From contig JGZV01000001.1 in assembly GCA_000741495.1 (NCBI GenBank), positions 496,001 through 560,000 of the forward strand: a stretch of 64,000 bases of DNA. The letters run 5' to 3'. This document shows, one piece after another, positions 11,757-20,145 of this stretch. The stretch comes from Bifidobacterium thermophilum (lineage in GTDB: Bacteria > Actinomycetota > Actinomycetes > Actinomycetales > Bifidobacteriaceae). The first letter of the stretch is position 1; every line of letters starts with the position of its first letter. The notes beneath the pieces are model-generated. The model searched no databases. It saw only the letters and a program-made list of their open reading frames with translations, and was not told where the DNA came from. The position numbers and the translations under genes are program-made.

Positions 11757-12206
11757 TCACTTGGCCTGCTGAGAAACCTGCGTGATCTCGAAGACCTGCG
11801 GCTTCTGCGGGGTGTGCGGATGCTCTTCGCCAGCGAAGACGTGCAGACGGTTAAGCTGCACCTTCGCAAGACGGTTCTTCGGCAGCATGCCACGGACAGC
11901 AGCGGTGATGATGCGCTCCGGCTTGCGCTCGAGCAGGTCGGCGTACTTGTCGCGACGCAGGCCGCCAGGACGACCGGAGTGCGAATACAGTTCCTTGCCC
12001 AGCTTGTTGCCGGTCAGCGCGATCTTCGAGGCGTTGATCACGATGACGTGGTTACCGGAATCGGCGTGCGGCGCGTACGTCGGCTTGTTCTTGCCGCGCA
12101 GCAAGGTAGCAACCTGCGTCGCGAGACGGCCAAGCACCACGTCGGTGGCGTCGACGACGTACCACTCATGAGTCAGATCATCTGGCTTCGGTGTGAAAGT
12201 CTTCAC
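11757..12206 (-). CDS. rplM: 50S ribosomal protein L13
   Basis: Early-assembly large-subunit protein. [31 protein letters not shown] and the [14 protein letters not shown] segment are diagnostic. The frame is open well upstream, but the GTG at 12206 has AAAGG 7 nt upstream and yields a 149-residue protein beginning with the normal KTFTPKPDD, so GTG is preferred over the ATG at 12224. A 17-nt-spaced promoter lies ~150 nt upstream, leaving a long leader that may be structured. Confidence 0.95.
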   Translation of the reverse strand: MKTFTPKPDDLTHEWYVVDATDVVLGRLATQVATLLRGKNKPTYAPHADSGNHVIVINASKIALTGNKLGKELYSHSGRPGGLRRDKYADLLERKPERIITAAVRGMLPKNRLAKVQLNRLHVFAGEEHPHTPQKPQVFEITQVSQQAK

Positions 12207-12346
12207 AGTTATACCTTTTCTCATATTGTGTTCCAAACCAAACCGTCCGCAAGCGCGGAACAGCCCGGTTTTCTTATCGTGGGCTCCCTGAAAGTCCTCG
12301 ATGGCGAGTGGGAAAGCGCTTTGAAGGACCCCTTGGGAACACAACA
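12207..12346 (-). ncRNA. Candidate structured leader of rplM mRNA
   Basis: Between the predicted start site (~12347) and the rplM GTG lie 140 nt. GGAACACAA (12336-12344) and TTGTGTTCC (12226-12234) are perfectly complementary and could close a long stem just upstream of the ribosome-binding site. Inside are AAACCG/CGGTTT arms and a CCGC-AAGC-GCGG hairpin. The layout resembles autoregulatory ribosomal-protein leaders, but no family assignment was possible by eye. Confidence 0.45.
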
Positions 12347-12353
12347 GTCGATA

Positions 12354-12382
12354 AGTATATCGGCACCCCTATCCAAACGCAA
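12354..12382 (-). promoter_or_regulatory. Promoter of rplM-rpsI
   Basis: Minus-strand TTGCGT (12377-12382) and TATACT (12354-12359) are separated by exactly 17 nt, a near-consensus housekeeping promoter pointing toward rplM. Confidence 0.7.
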
Positions 12383-12407
12383 CACGACACGGCATCGATC
12401 CGGAAAC

Positions 12408-12446
12408 GATGATGGCCTGCCGGCACCAAGCCGACAGGCCATCATC
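12408..12446 (-). terminator. Terminator hairpin after malQ
   Basis: Perfect 12-bp stem (GATGATGGCCTG at 12408-12419 with its complement at 12435-12446) plus an inner CGG/CCG pair, starting 22 nt past the malQ stop. It insulates malQ from the rplM promoter just beyond it. Confidence 0.8.
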
Positions 12447-12468
12447 AGAGATATACCGTTGAGCGGAT

Positions 12469-14634
12469 TCAGGCGTTCATGATCTTGGTCAACGACTGAA
12501 GACGCTCGTTATCGAACAGCTGCTCCAGCGGAACAACATTACCGTCATAATCAGCCAGCGGAATACGCCAATTCGGGTACTCGTTATTCGTGCCCGGCTG
12601 ATTCTGCGCGCGCTTCTCGCCGACCGCGTCGGTAATCGACGCCGCGATCAGCTTGCTCGGCGCATCCTTGAGTCCGCGATACAGCGCCTCGACGATCTGC
12701 TGCTCATTGGACTTCTCATCCTTGAGCAAATCGGCGTCCAGATAGCCGTTGTCCACGAGCATCCTCAGCATCGCGTTATGCTCCTTGGTCGCCGAAGCCT
12801 GGAACTCCTCAACCGGGCTGTCCAGCAGGCCGAGACGTTCACGGATCTTCACCTGCTCATACTCAAGATAGCCGTATGACGGCGGCATATCATGCGTATT
12901 GACCGAAGCCAACGCGTACTCGCGCCACGTCTTCGGAGCCTTGAACTCGCCTTCCATCTGCTCGAACCATTCAACAGCGCACCCGAGCACGCCATGACGG
13001 CCAAGGGACTTGGTGACGAAGTCCGGCACCACGCCGAGATCCTCGCCGACGACCACGCCTTCGGCGCGAGCCGCTTCAATCGCGAGAATACCGAGCATGA
13101 TTTCCGAATCGTAGTAGACATAAGCGCCATGCTTGGCGCCCTTGCCTTCCGGAATCCACCACAGGCGGAACAGGCCGAGAATATGATCGATACGGACGGC
13201 ACCGGCACGGGCGAACATGCCGTGCACCATCTCGCGATACACCTGGTAGCCGGTATTCTCCAGCTGAATCGGGTTCAGCGGCGGCTGGCTCCAGTCCTGG
13301 CCCTGCTGGTTGAAGTAATCCGGCGGGGCACCAACCGTGGCGCCCTTGGCGAAACGCTCCGGATTCCACCACACGTCAGAACCCGCCGGGTGAACGCCGA
13401 CAGCCATATCAGCCATCAGACCGATCTTCATGCCAGCGTCCTTGGCGGCCTGCTGTGCGGCTTCCAGCTGCTCGCCGGCAATCCATTCAAGCCAACGATA
13501 GAACTCAAGCGTATCCGGGAACTGGTTGCGCAACGCGGCGACTTCCGGCGACTGCTTGGTGTACTTGCGCTCCCAGTTATCCGGAGTGTCCTCAGGCTTG
13601 CCCCACTTGTCGTAGCACAGGCACCACGTGGCATACGATTCAAGCTCAGCACCCTGCTGCTTCTTGAACACGTCAAACTGCGCCTGACGGCCTGCCGGGC
13701 GTCCCGCCTTGAACACGAGCCACAGAGCGCGCATCTTCATCCGCCACATCGTATCACGGTCAATCAGCTGAGCGTCGCCGTTAAGCGGCTCAACCTGGGC
13801 GTGCAGCTCCTCGACCTGCTTGCGTGCGGCATCATCAAGCAGCTGATACTCTGCGATGGCTTCCGGACGGATATACGTGAAGTTCACGAAACGACGGCTG
13901 ATCGGCAGATACGGCGACGGCGTGAGCGGAGCGACCGGCTCACTGCCGTGCACCGGGTTGATCAGCATGAAATCAGCGCCGGTCTTGCGCTTGGCTTCGA
14001 CCAGCAGCGTCTTCAAATCCTCGAAATCGCCGACACCCCAAGAGCCCTGCGAACGAATCGAATACAGCTGAGCCATCCAGCCCCACAGCTGGCCGTGCTT
14101 CATCGGGTCGATCAGATCGATCTTCTCGGGAGCGCTAATCAGTGTAGCGTCCTGCTTGCGATCGCCCACCTGGACGTGCAAGGTGTGGTAGCCAATCGGC
14201 AGATCCTTCGGCAACGTCAGCGACGCGGTCGCAACAAACTTGCCGTCAAGCGAATACGCCTGCGACCCATCGCCGGCGCCGGCGACAATCTCTCCCTTAT
14301 ACGGCTCGCCGTTCTCCAAGGTGATGGTTGCGCTCGGAATCTCCAAAATACCGGTATTCACCAGCACGGAATCTTCCTTGCCGACCGTATGCAACACGGT
14401 CGGAGCAACCAGACGGGCATGCCGTTCGTCAAGAATCGTATGAATCGAGCGTTCGATGGCTTCATCATTTGAAGCGTCCACGCCAAGGGCCGCGAGCACC
14501 GCCACGAGGACGTCATCCTCGATCTCGTGGTAGTCGTTGCTCTGGCCGACATAACTGGTGCCGATGCCGACGAGCTTGGCGAGACGGATCAGAGGACGAG
14601 CAAGGCGCTCATCGTTTTCGGTCTTCTCTGTCAT
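12469..14634 (-). CDS. malQ: 4-alpha-glucanotransferase (amylomaltase, GH77)
   Basis: Transfers alpha-1,4-glucan segments between maltodextrins, complementing the debranching enzyme encoded nearby. Catalytic residues are visible as D483 (VRIDHILG), E531 (VVGEDLG) and D582 (NTHDMP), the GH77 nucleophile, acid/base and stabiliser. The N-terminal ~170 residues form the extra domain usual in long actinobacterial and enterobacterial MalQ proteins; total length 721 is normal. It is monocistronic, with a strong terminator before the ribosomal genes. Cytosolic, with no signal peptide. Confidence 0.95.
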   Translation of the reverse strand: MTEKTENDERLARPLIRLAKLVGIGTSYVGQSNDYHEIEDDVLVAVLAALGVDASNDEAIERSIHTILDERHARLVAPTVLHTVGKEDSVLVNTGILEIPSATITLENGEPYKGEIVAGAGDGSQAYSLDGKFVATASLTLPKDLPIGYHTLHVQVGDRKQDATLISAPEKIDLIDPMKHGQLWGWMAQLYSIRSQGSWGVGDFEDLKTLLVEAKRKTGADFMLINPVHGSEPVAPLTPSPYLPISRRFVNFTYIRPEAIAEYQLLDDAARKQVEELHAQVEPLNGDAQLIDRDTMWRMKMRALWLVFKAGRPAGRQAQFDVFKKQQGAELESYATWCLCYDKWGKPEDTPDNWERKYTKQSPEVAALRNQFPDTLEFYRWLEWIAGEQLEAAQQAAKDAGMKIGLMADMAVGVHPAGSDVWWNPERFAKGATVGAPPDYFNQQGQDWSQPPLNPIQLENTGYQVYREMVHGMFARAGAVRIDHILGLFRLWWIPEGKGAKHGAYVYYDSEIMLGILAIEAARAEGVVVGEDLGVVPDFVTKSLGRHGVLGCAVEWFEQMEGEFKAPKTWREYALASVNTHDMPPSYGYLEYEQVKIRERLGLLDSPVEEFQASATKEHNAMLRMLVDNGYLDADLLKDEKSNEQQIVEALYRGLKDAPSKLIAASITDAVGEKRAQNQPGTNNEYPNWRIPLADYDGNVVPLEQLFDNERLQSLTKIMNA

Positions 14635-14699
14635 ACGTCCAAGTGTAAGCCCTGAAATCGACCACTGAACGCCATTTTCTCGTATTTTCCGCCTATCGG

Positions 14700-15476
14700 T
14701 CAGCTGTTTTCCTGCGATGCGGCCGGCGAGCGCCGCGCCGCGGCAGCCACGGCCGGCGCCGGATCAGCGCTCAACCGTTGCAACGTCTCGGCGGAAACAT
14801 GCGGATTCAAGGCCACAGCGCGACGGACCATCTGCGCCAGAACCATAGGCGCATTCGGTTCGCACGACACGCCAAGCGTGGACAGGAAATCAAGCGTGTC
14901 GGAATCCAGTTCAGGATTCTGCGCACCCTCCAAGCGCATCTTCCATGAGGTACGAGGGTTACGCAATGCCGCGTCACGCACGCGTGGATCAGGATCCTTG
15001 GTAAGCCTGCCGACCAGCCAGTTCTTGTCATCCTGATTTGCGGCGACCGCCTGACGCACTTGCGGCTCGGGATCTTCCGACAGCTTGACCAGGATATTCG
15101 GGAAGGGCATGTCGGAGGCGAGAAACACGCGATCGTCAAGCGGCGTATGTTGATTACCGGCAACGGCTTCAAGCAGTGCGGTGGCACGGGAAAACGCCGC
15201 CTGTTGCGCACGATCGGGTAACGACCGACGCGCGAACTCGTGAAGTTCGGCGATATCGTCAGTGTGCCGCAGACGCTCATAGGTGACGGTCAGCGGCTCG
15301 AAAGTTGCCGTGCTTGACGCGTTGGATTCCCCGGAATCGGCGGAATCGCCGGACTGGCCGGATTCCTCCGGCGCTTCCTGTGAAGCGACCTGCGATGGCG
15401 TATCCTGCGGCTGTGCCTGCTGCCCGTCAGCCATGGTCGGTTCCTCGTTGTGCTGCGCTGTTGCCGTGTCACTCAT
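14700..15476 (-). CDS. Variant leucine-rich-repeat (LRV/HEAT-like) protein
   Basis: Cytosolic protein of unknown role. The first ~70 residues are Ser/Glu/Gln-rich and probably disordered; the rest is a helical repeat array in which units such as ILVKLSEDPEPQVRQAVAAN and LVGRLTKDPDPRVRDAALRN repeat every ~24 residues, the LRV/HEAT pattern. It lies 4 nt after the yigZ stop and is presumably coupled to it. The start is uncertain: the ATG at 15476 has no Shine-Dalgarno, while an in-frame ATG at 15434 has GAGGA 7 nt upstream. An LRV-like domain also ends the FHA protein at 38.6 kb. Confidence 0.8.
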   Translation of the reverse strand: MSDTATAQHNEEPTMADGQQAQPQDTPSQVASQEAPEESGQSGDSADSGESNASSTATFEPLTVTYERLRHTDDIAELHEFARRSLPDRAQQAAFSRATALLEAVAGNQHTPLDDRVFLASDMPFPNILVKLSEDPEPQVRQAVAANQDDKNWLVGRLTKDPDPRVRDAALRNPRTSWKMRLEGAQNPELDSDTLDFLSTLGVSCEPNAPMVLAQMVRRAVALNPHVSAETLQRLSADPAPAVAAAARRSPAASQENS

Positions 15477-15480
15477 ACGT

Positions 15481-16122
15481 TCACTGTATCGCCCGGTGTT
15501 CCACGCCGATCTTCTCGGCATGCACCGAACCCCTGAATGCTTCGACGACACGCGAGACGAACGCGTCCTCCTGCTCTTGCGCAATCAGAGCGTCCAACGT
15601 GACGACATCAGTGTACCGTTCGTTCGATTGGGAGCCGCCGGATTGGACGATCAGATGGCTGAGCTTGTCCAGTTGCGGGTATTGCACGGTCAAGCGGAAT
15701 CTGACACACGGCACGATACGCGCCTGCTCAGCCGCTTTGATCGCCAGTGAGGCCGCTGAGGAATAGGCGCGGGTCAGACCGCCCGAGCCAAGCAGAATAC
15801 CTCCGAAATACCGGGTGACCGTCACCACGCAATCGGTCAGACCGTTCGCACGCAACACATCAAGAATCGGTTTGCCCGCAGTGCCGGACGGCTCACCGTC
15901 ATCGCTCATCCGCTCGGTCATTTGCCCCTGTCCCCCGCAAATCGCGGCGTACGCGACATGCCGTGCTTTCGGGTGACGTTCACGGATGGTATCCACAAAC
16001 GCCAACGCCTCCGCCAACGTATCCGCGTGACAGGCGTCGCCGATGAACTCGGATTTCCTGTCAACCAGCGAATCCTGTGCGGGGTGGTCCGCGGTATTGA
16101 GCAGTGTGGATGATTCAGCCAT
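15481..16122 (-). CDS. YigZ/IMPACT family protein
   Basis: 213-residue member of the IMPACT (UPF0029) family. The family signature is obvious: GEPSGTAGKPILDVLRANGL followed by VVTVTRYFGGILLGSGGLTRAYSSAA. E. coli YigZ binds nucleic acid and eukaryotic IMPACT regulates GCN2; the bifidobacterial role is not established. The ATG at 16122 has GGAG 5 nt upstream, while the frame's upstream extension lacks similarity, so this start is chosen. It is the first gene of a two-gene unit with the LRV protein. Confidence 0.9.
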   Translation of the reverse strand: MAESSTLLNTADHPAQDSLVDRKSEFIGDACHADTLAEALAFVDTIRERHPKARHVAYAAICGGQGQMTERMSDDGEPSGTAGKPILDVLRANGLTDCVVTVTRYFGGILLGSGGLTRAYSSAASLAIKAAEQARIVPCVRFRLTVQYPQLDKLSHLIVQSGGSQSNERYTDVVTLDALIAQEQEDAFVSRVVEAFRGSVHAEKIGVEHRAIQ

Positions 16123-16850
16123 AGCATCTCCACCATAGCGCACCGTCAAGCTGGCGCGACACGCCGTCGGAGCGCGAAATGCGGACATTCTGTCATTGAT
16201 TAACGATGGTAACGCAAAACCGGAATAATCGCGCGGAAAAATCGCGTTTCGGCGCCATGGATTGCAAACGTTTGACGTCCTCGGCCGACGGGCACATCAG
16301 GAGAAAACCCGGCAAAATGGCGGTATTATGGGAATCACGGAGGCGGCGGACAAAGGCGTACCTCCGACTCCGCCAAACGTTGCGGAGACGCCGGAGTCAA
16401 GCTCATCGCGGTACGATGTCGTGCCGCTTGTGTGACACGCTGTCCCATACTGAATGCAATCCGGTTCCCGACAAATTCCGGCGTATAGGAAAAAACGTGG
16501 TCTGCGGCATGGGGGGCCACCGCCCGGCGAGATGATCCCAGACGCGCGGCGTAACTGGACGGGTTCGAGGAACACATGAGAAGGGCCGCCGAATGGGCCT
16601 GCTGCATGAAGAGCGGATCCCCCCGACCCGCACGCGCTCATACCGGACACCGGAGGGGAACACGGAACGGATGCGACAGCCAGGCAGGATGAACCCGAGA
16701 CCGGGAACGACTACGACAACGGCATCCAGTAATACGACAGGGACGGCCCCGCCGTCGAGACAGGATTCCGCATCCGCCAAGGGCATGTCGGATGGCCGAC
16801 AACGAAGTCCACAGCCCACGTTTTCCCTATACGCCGGTTATTCAGGCATG
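16123..16850. other. Long gap with no recognisable gene
   Basis: About 730 bases between yigZ and the tRNA-Ser terminator. Both strands contain open frames of 90-138 codons, but none shows a plausible ribosome-binding site together with protein-like composition; the plus-strand frame 16593-16940 reads straight into the tRNA. No inverted repeat, tRNA-like fold or mobile-element end was found. Confidence 0.5.
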
Positions 16851-16883
16851 AAAAAAGGGCTTCCAGGATTGTCCGGAAGCCCA
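16851..16883 (-). terminator. Intrinsic terminator of tRNA-Ser
   Basis: Minus-strand GGGCTTCC stem (16875-16882 with 16857-16864), 10-nt loop, followed by six U residues (16851-16856), immediately 3' of the tRNA. Confidence 0.9.
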
Positions 16884-16887
16884 TGGG

Positions 16888-16975
16888 CGGAGTCAGAGGG
16901 ATTCGAACCCTCGAGCCGCGAAACGCGACTAACACCTTAGCAGGGTGCCCCTATCGGCCACTCAGGCATGACTCC
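16888..16975 (-). tRNA. tRNA-Ser (anticodon GCT)
   Basis: Class II tRNA read on the minus strand. The GGAGTCA acceptor strand (16969-16975) pairs with TGACTCC (16889-16895), the anticodon GCT lies in CCTGCTAAGG, a long variable arm follows and the T-loop GTTCGAATC is intact. CCA is not encoded. It decodes AGC/AGU. Confidence 0.95.
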
Positions 16976-17095
16976 ATGCGTACCGTTGCAGGCAACATCA
17001 CCATACCATAGCACCTTTCGCAGACGAACGCACATCGCGCCACGCCCAACCCCGGCGCTACCGCTTGGCAGCCTGCCACGGCATAGGATGGATGC

Positions 17096-18433
17096 ATGAG
17101 CACCGCACCACGACTTCAAGCCGCCAAACGAGACTGGGGGCATGACGAAACCGGTTGCACGGTGCTGCATATCGACATGGACGCCTTCTACGCATCGTTG
17201 GAAGTCGCACGCAATCCGCAACTCAAAGGCAAACCGGTTATTATCGGCACCGGCATACGATCCGTAGTGTCCGCGGCAAGCTACGAGGCTCGCACTTACG
17301 GCGTCAACTCCGCCATGGCGACCGCACGCGCCCGGCAGCTGTGCCCCAACGGCGTATTCTTGCCCGTTGACATGCGCTACTACCGGATGATGTCCCGGCG
17401 CATTTTCGAAGACGTATTCAGCCGCATCACCGACCGGTTCGAACAAGTGTCCGTGGACGAAGGCTACATGGACGTATCCGCCGCACTCCGACAGTGGGGC
17501 GCACCGAGCCGTATCGGCGCATGGATCAGGCAGCAAGTCGCCCAACGCTACCACATCACCTGCTCCGTTGGCATCGCTTCGAACAAGCTGGTTGCGAAAA
17601 TGGCGTCCACGAACGCCAAACCCGACGGCATGCTGCTCATCCCGGTCGAACGTCAAGCACAATTCGTACAGATGATGCCGCTACGCGGCATTCCCGGCAT
17701 CGGACCCTCATTGGAACGCAAACTCAACACGTGGGGGATCAACACGGTCGCCGATCTTGCGACCGCCAGCGAAACCACACTCGCCCAAGCTTGCGGCTCC
17801 GCCATCACCGCACACATCCTGCATATGGCGGCATGGGGGTTGGATGATTGCGAAGTCACGCCGCACACCCCCGAAAAATCCATCGGCTCGGAAAGCACAT
17901 TCGATGAGGACACCTACGATGCCCACCAAGTGCGCAGCCTACTGCGACGCTGCTGCGATGAGGTCGCCCGATCACTGCGCAAACGCGAACTGATGGCCCG
18001 CACCCTGACCGTGAAACTGCGCTACGCGGATCTGTCGTATACGACACGCACCAAAACCATGGACCAACCGGTTGATACGGCCAGCGCCCTGTACCCTCAA
18101 GCGGTGGAACTGCTCAACACGACGCTCGGCCTCGCCCCGGACACGCCGGAAACCGTGGCATTACCGAAAGAAATACGACTCGCCGGCATCAGTGCCAGCG
18201 GCCTGGTCGCCGCACACCAGGCGGTGATCCAGCCGACATTGGAGGATATGCTTCAGGAGCATGACTCCACCAGCGGCGAATCCAAATCCACCCGTCTGCG
18301 AGATGCCGAACAGGCGATGGATGCCGTACGCCAACGATACGGGGTAAACGCCGTCAGCCTCGGTGTCAACGGCGAATCCGGTACGCGGCATCGCGACGTA
18401 TCCAACTCGCGTACCGCTCCGGACACCATGTAG
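17096..18433 (+). CDS. dinB: DNA polymerase IV (Y-family translesion polymerase)
   Basis: Error-prone bypass polymerase. The two catalytic carboxylate motifs are present: HIDMDAFYAS (D27) and SVDEGYMD (D121/E122); the latter has Gly-Tyr-Met where most DinB proteins have Ala-Tyr-Leu, a conservative variation. GIASNKLVAKMAS and the helix-hairpin-helix GIPGIGPSLERKL follow in order, then the little-finger domain. The 445-residue length is slightly long because of a polar C-terminal tail. It stands alone between tRNA-Ser and the convergent dapC. No SOS box was recognised upstream. Confidence 0.93.
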   Translation: MSTAPRLQAAKRDWGHDETGCTVLHIDMDAFYASLEVARNPQLKGKPVIIGTGIRSVVSAASYEARTYGVNSAMATARARQLCPNGVFLPVDMRYYRMMSRRIFEDVFSRITDRFEQVSVDEGYMDVSAALRQWGAPSRIGAWIRQQVAQRYHITCSVGIASNKLVAKMASTNAKPDGMLLIPVERQAQFVQMMPLRGIPGIGPSLERKLNTWGINTVADLATASETTLAQACGSAITAHILHMAAWGLDDCEVTPHTPEKSIGSESTFDEDTYDAHQVRSLLRRCCDEVARSLRKRELMARTLTVKLRYADLSYTTRTKTMDQPVDTASALYPQAVELLNTTLGLAPDTPETVALPKEIRLAGISASGLVAAHQAVIQPTLEDMLQEHDSTSGESKSTRLRDAEQAMDAVRQRYGVNAVSLGVNGESGTRHRDVSNSRTAPDTM

Positions 18434-18482
18434 CGGCAGACACCGTTACACCCGCGACCGTATCGGCCCGCCTGCATGCCCC

Positions 18483-19667
18483 CTACCGGCGTCCTGCGCG
18501 GCGCAACGCCGAGCACGCCAGTTCAATGGTCTCATCGTCCGCGGTGGACGAGAATCGCAAGGAATCCGCGGCACCATAGAATTCACCCGGACTGGGCACA
18601 ATACCCAGTTCGGCGAGCGCGGCCATATCCTGCCAGCAGTCACCGTTCATCGCTTTGACCCACACGTAGAGTCCCCCCTGCGGCATATGTGCGTCATACC
18701 CGTAGTCACGCAGCGCGGTGACGAGGCTGTCAAGCCGGTAATGGTAGCGTTTCCATTGGGTGTGTACGGATTCGACGTCACGCAATCCGGCCGCCATGGC
18801 CGCTTGGACCGGACCAGGGATGATCAGGCCGAGTTGCTTACGGTACGTGGACATGCGGGCGATGACCGCGGCGTCACCGGCGATGAAAGCAGTACGGTAG
18901 CCGGCCATATTCGACTGTTTGCTCAGTGAATACAGCATGAGGATGCCGTCGGCGGACCCTGCGCACACGGCAGGCGATAACGCGGATGGGGTGGACGATA
19001 AGGAGAATGAGTTCGCACCCCGGGCTTCATTGGAATCCTCATGGGCGGCGGCGGTACGCCAATCCATCATCGCGTAGCATTCATCAGACAGGACCATCGC
19101 GCCGATTTCGCGGGCGGCGGCGACAATACCGGCAAGCTGGTCGGCGGATAATACGGCTCCGGTCGGGTTTGACGGGGAGTTGACCCAGACGGCTTTAACC
19201 CCTGGAATATCCCGCCATGAGTCGGTATCGGCGACATCATCGACTTTGTGTACGGTTGCGCCGGCGATCTGCGTGCCGATTTCGTACGTCGGGTAAGACA
19301 CTTTGGGTTGGATGATGACATCCCCCGGCCCGAACCCGAGCAGGGACGCCATGAGGGCGACCGCCTCCTTGGAACCGACGGTAGGGACCACGCCAGCACC
19401 GATAGCGTCCATATCAACGCCGCGGCATACGCGCATCCAATGGGCGATGGCGCCACGCAGGTCGTCAGTGCCGACGGTTTTAGGGTATCCGAACGCGTTA
19501 CGCTCGTTGGCAGCGGCAGCCAGCGCGCGTTGCACTGATTGCGGAACCGGGTCGACCGGCGAGCCGACAGACAGGTCGATCTGCCCGTTCGACGTGGCGG
19601 CGGCCACACGCCGGTAAGTGGCGAGTTTCGACCAGTCGTACGTGTTATCGAATGCCGCGAATCCCAT
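18483..19667 (-). CDS. dapC: PLP aminotransferase, probable succinyldiaminopimelate transaminase
   Basis: Class I/II fold-type I aminotransferase predicted to make N-succinyl-LL-2,6-diaminopimelate in lysine/peptidoglycan precursor synthesis. The cofactor lysine is K250 in YSLSKQSNMAGYR; VNSPSNPTGAVLS and the DECY motif bind PLP, and LRFSSTADDE is the C-terminal substrate-carboxylate region. In actinobacteria dapC usually lies directly behind a 7Fe ferredoxin gene, exactly the arrangement seen here (fdx-dapC, 141-nt gap), which supports this function over other class I enzymes. Length 394 is normal. Confidence 0.85.
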   Translation of the reverse strand: MGFAAFDNTYDWSKLATYRRVAAATSNGQIDLSVGSPVDPVPQSVQRALAAAANERNAFGYPKTVGTDDLRGAIAHWMRVCRGVDMDAIGAGVVPTVGSKEAVALMASLLGFGPGDVIIQPKVSYPTYEIGTQIAGATVHKVDDVADTDSWRDIPGVKAVWVNSPSNPTGAVLSADQLAGIVAAAREIGAMVLSDECYAMMDWRTAAAHEDSNEARGANSFSLSSTPSALSPAVCAGSADGILMLYSLSKQSNMAGYRTAFIAGDAAVIARMSTYRKQLGLIIPGPVQAAMAAGLRDVESVHTQWKRYHYRLDSLVTALRDYGYDAHMPQGGLYVWVKAMNGDCWQDMAALAELGIVPSPGEFYGAADSLRFSSTADDETIELACSALRRAGRR

Positions 19668-19753
19668 GTCTTACACTCCTGTACGCTACTGTGCTGGTTG
19701 ATGCTTCCCGCTGGCGCGGGGCCTCCGCGTCTTTGACGGGGGCGGATATGCGA

Positions 19754-19788
19754 GGACGGCCGTCACACGACACGTGCGGCAGCCGTCC
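19754..19788 (-). terminator. Hairpin between ferredoxin and dapC
   Basis: GGACGGC (19754-19760) pairs with GCCGTCC (19782-19788) across a 21-nt loop, 20 nt past the ferredoxin stop. It may be a partial terminator that keeps dapC expression below that of the ferredoxin. Confidence 0.5.
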
Positions 19789-19808
19789 AACACGCCTGAA
19801 CGTGAAGC

Positions 19809-20135
19809 TCAGGACTCCTGATTCTGCGGGGGCAGGGCAGCCACCTGGTCAGGATCCTTGCCGATCGGGCCGGCAGCGGAAGCGCCGCCCAAATCGCCGA
19901 CCTCGTCGAAGAAGCTTACCGCGGCATCCTTATACCAAGCCCACTCGTCAGGAAGATCATCCTCGTAGAAGATGGCTTCAGTCGGGCATACCGGTTCGCA
20001 AGCGCCGCAATCCACACATTCATTCGGGTTGATGTACAGCGAACGTGAACCTTCGTAGATGCAATCCACCGGGCATTCGTCGACGCAGGCTTTGTCTTTG
20101 ACGTCAACGCACGGCTGGGCAATAACATAGGCCAT
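19809..20135 (-). CDS. fdxA: 7Fe ferredoxin (3Fe-4S/4Fe-4S)
   Basis: Small cytosolic electron carrier. The N-terminal half has the cysteine pattern QPCVDVKDKACVDECPVDC for the 3Fe-4S cluster and the second half CVDCGACEPVCPTEA for a 4Fe-4S cluster; the C-terminal ~50 residues are acidic, as in other actinobacterial FdxA proteins. The ATG at 20135 follows a strong GAGGAGG and gives 108 residues. It starts 11 nt after the permease stop, so they may share a transcript, and dapC follows. Confidence 0.94.
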   Translation of the reverse strand: MAYVIAQPCVDVKDKACVDECPVDCIYEGSRSLYINPNECVDCGACEPVCPTEAIFYEDDLPDEWAWYKDAAVSFFDEVGDLGGASAAGPIGKDPDQVAALPPQNQES

Positions 20136-20145
20136 GGCTACCTCC

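Noticed and set aside
16593-16940. 115-codon plus-strand frame ending in FEPSSRETRLTP
   Set aside because: It runs antisense through tRNA-Ser and its terminator; this ending is a well-known artefact of reading across serine tRNA genes.
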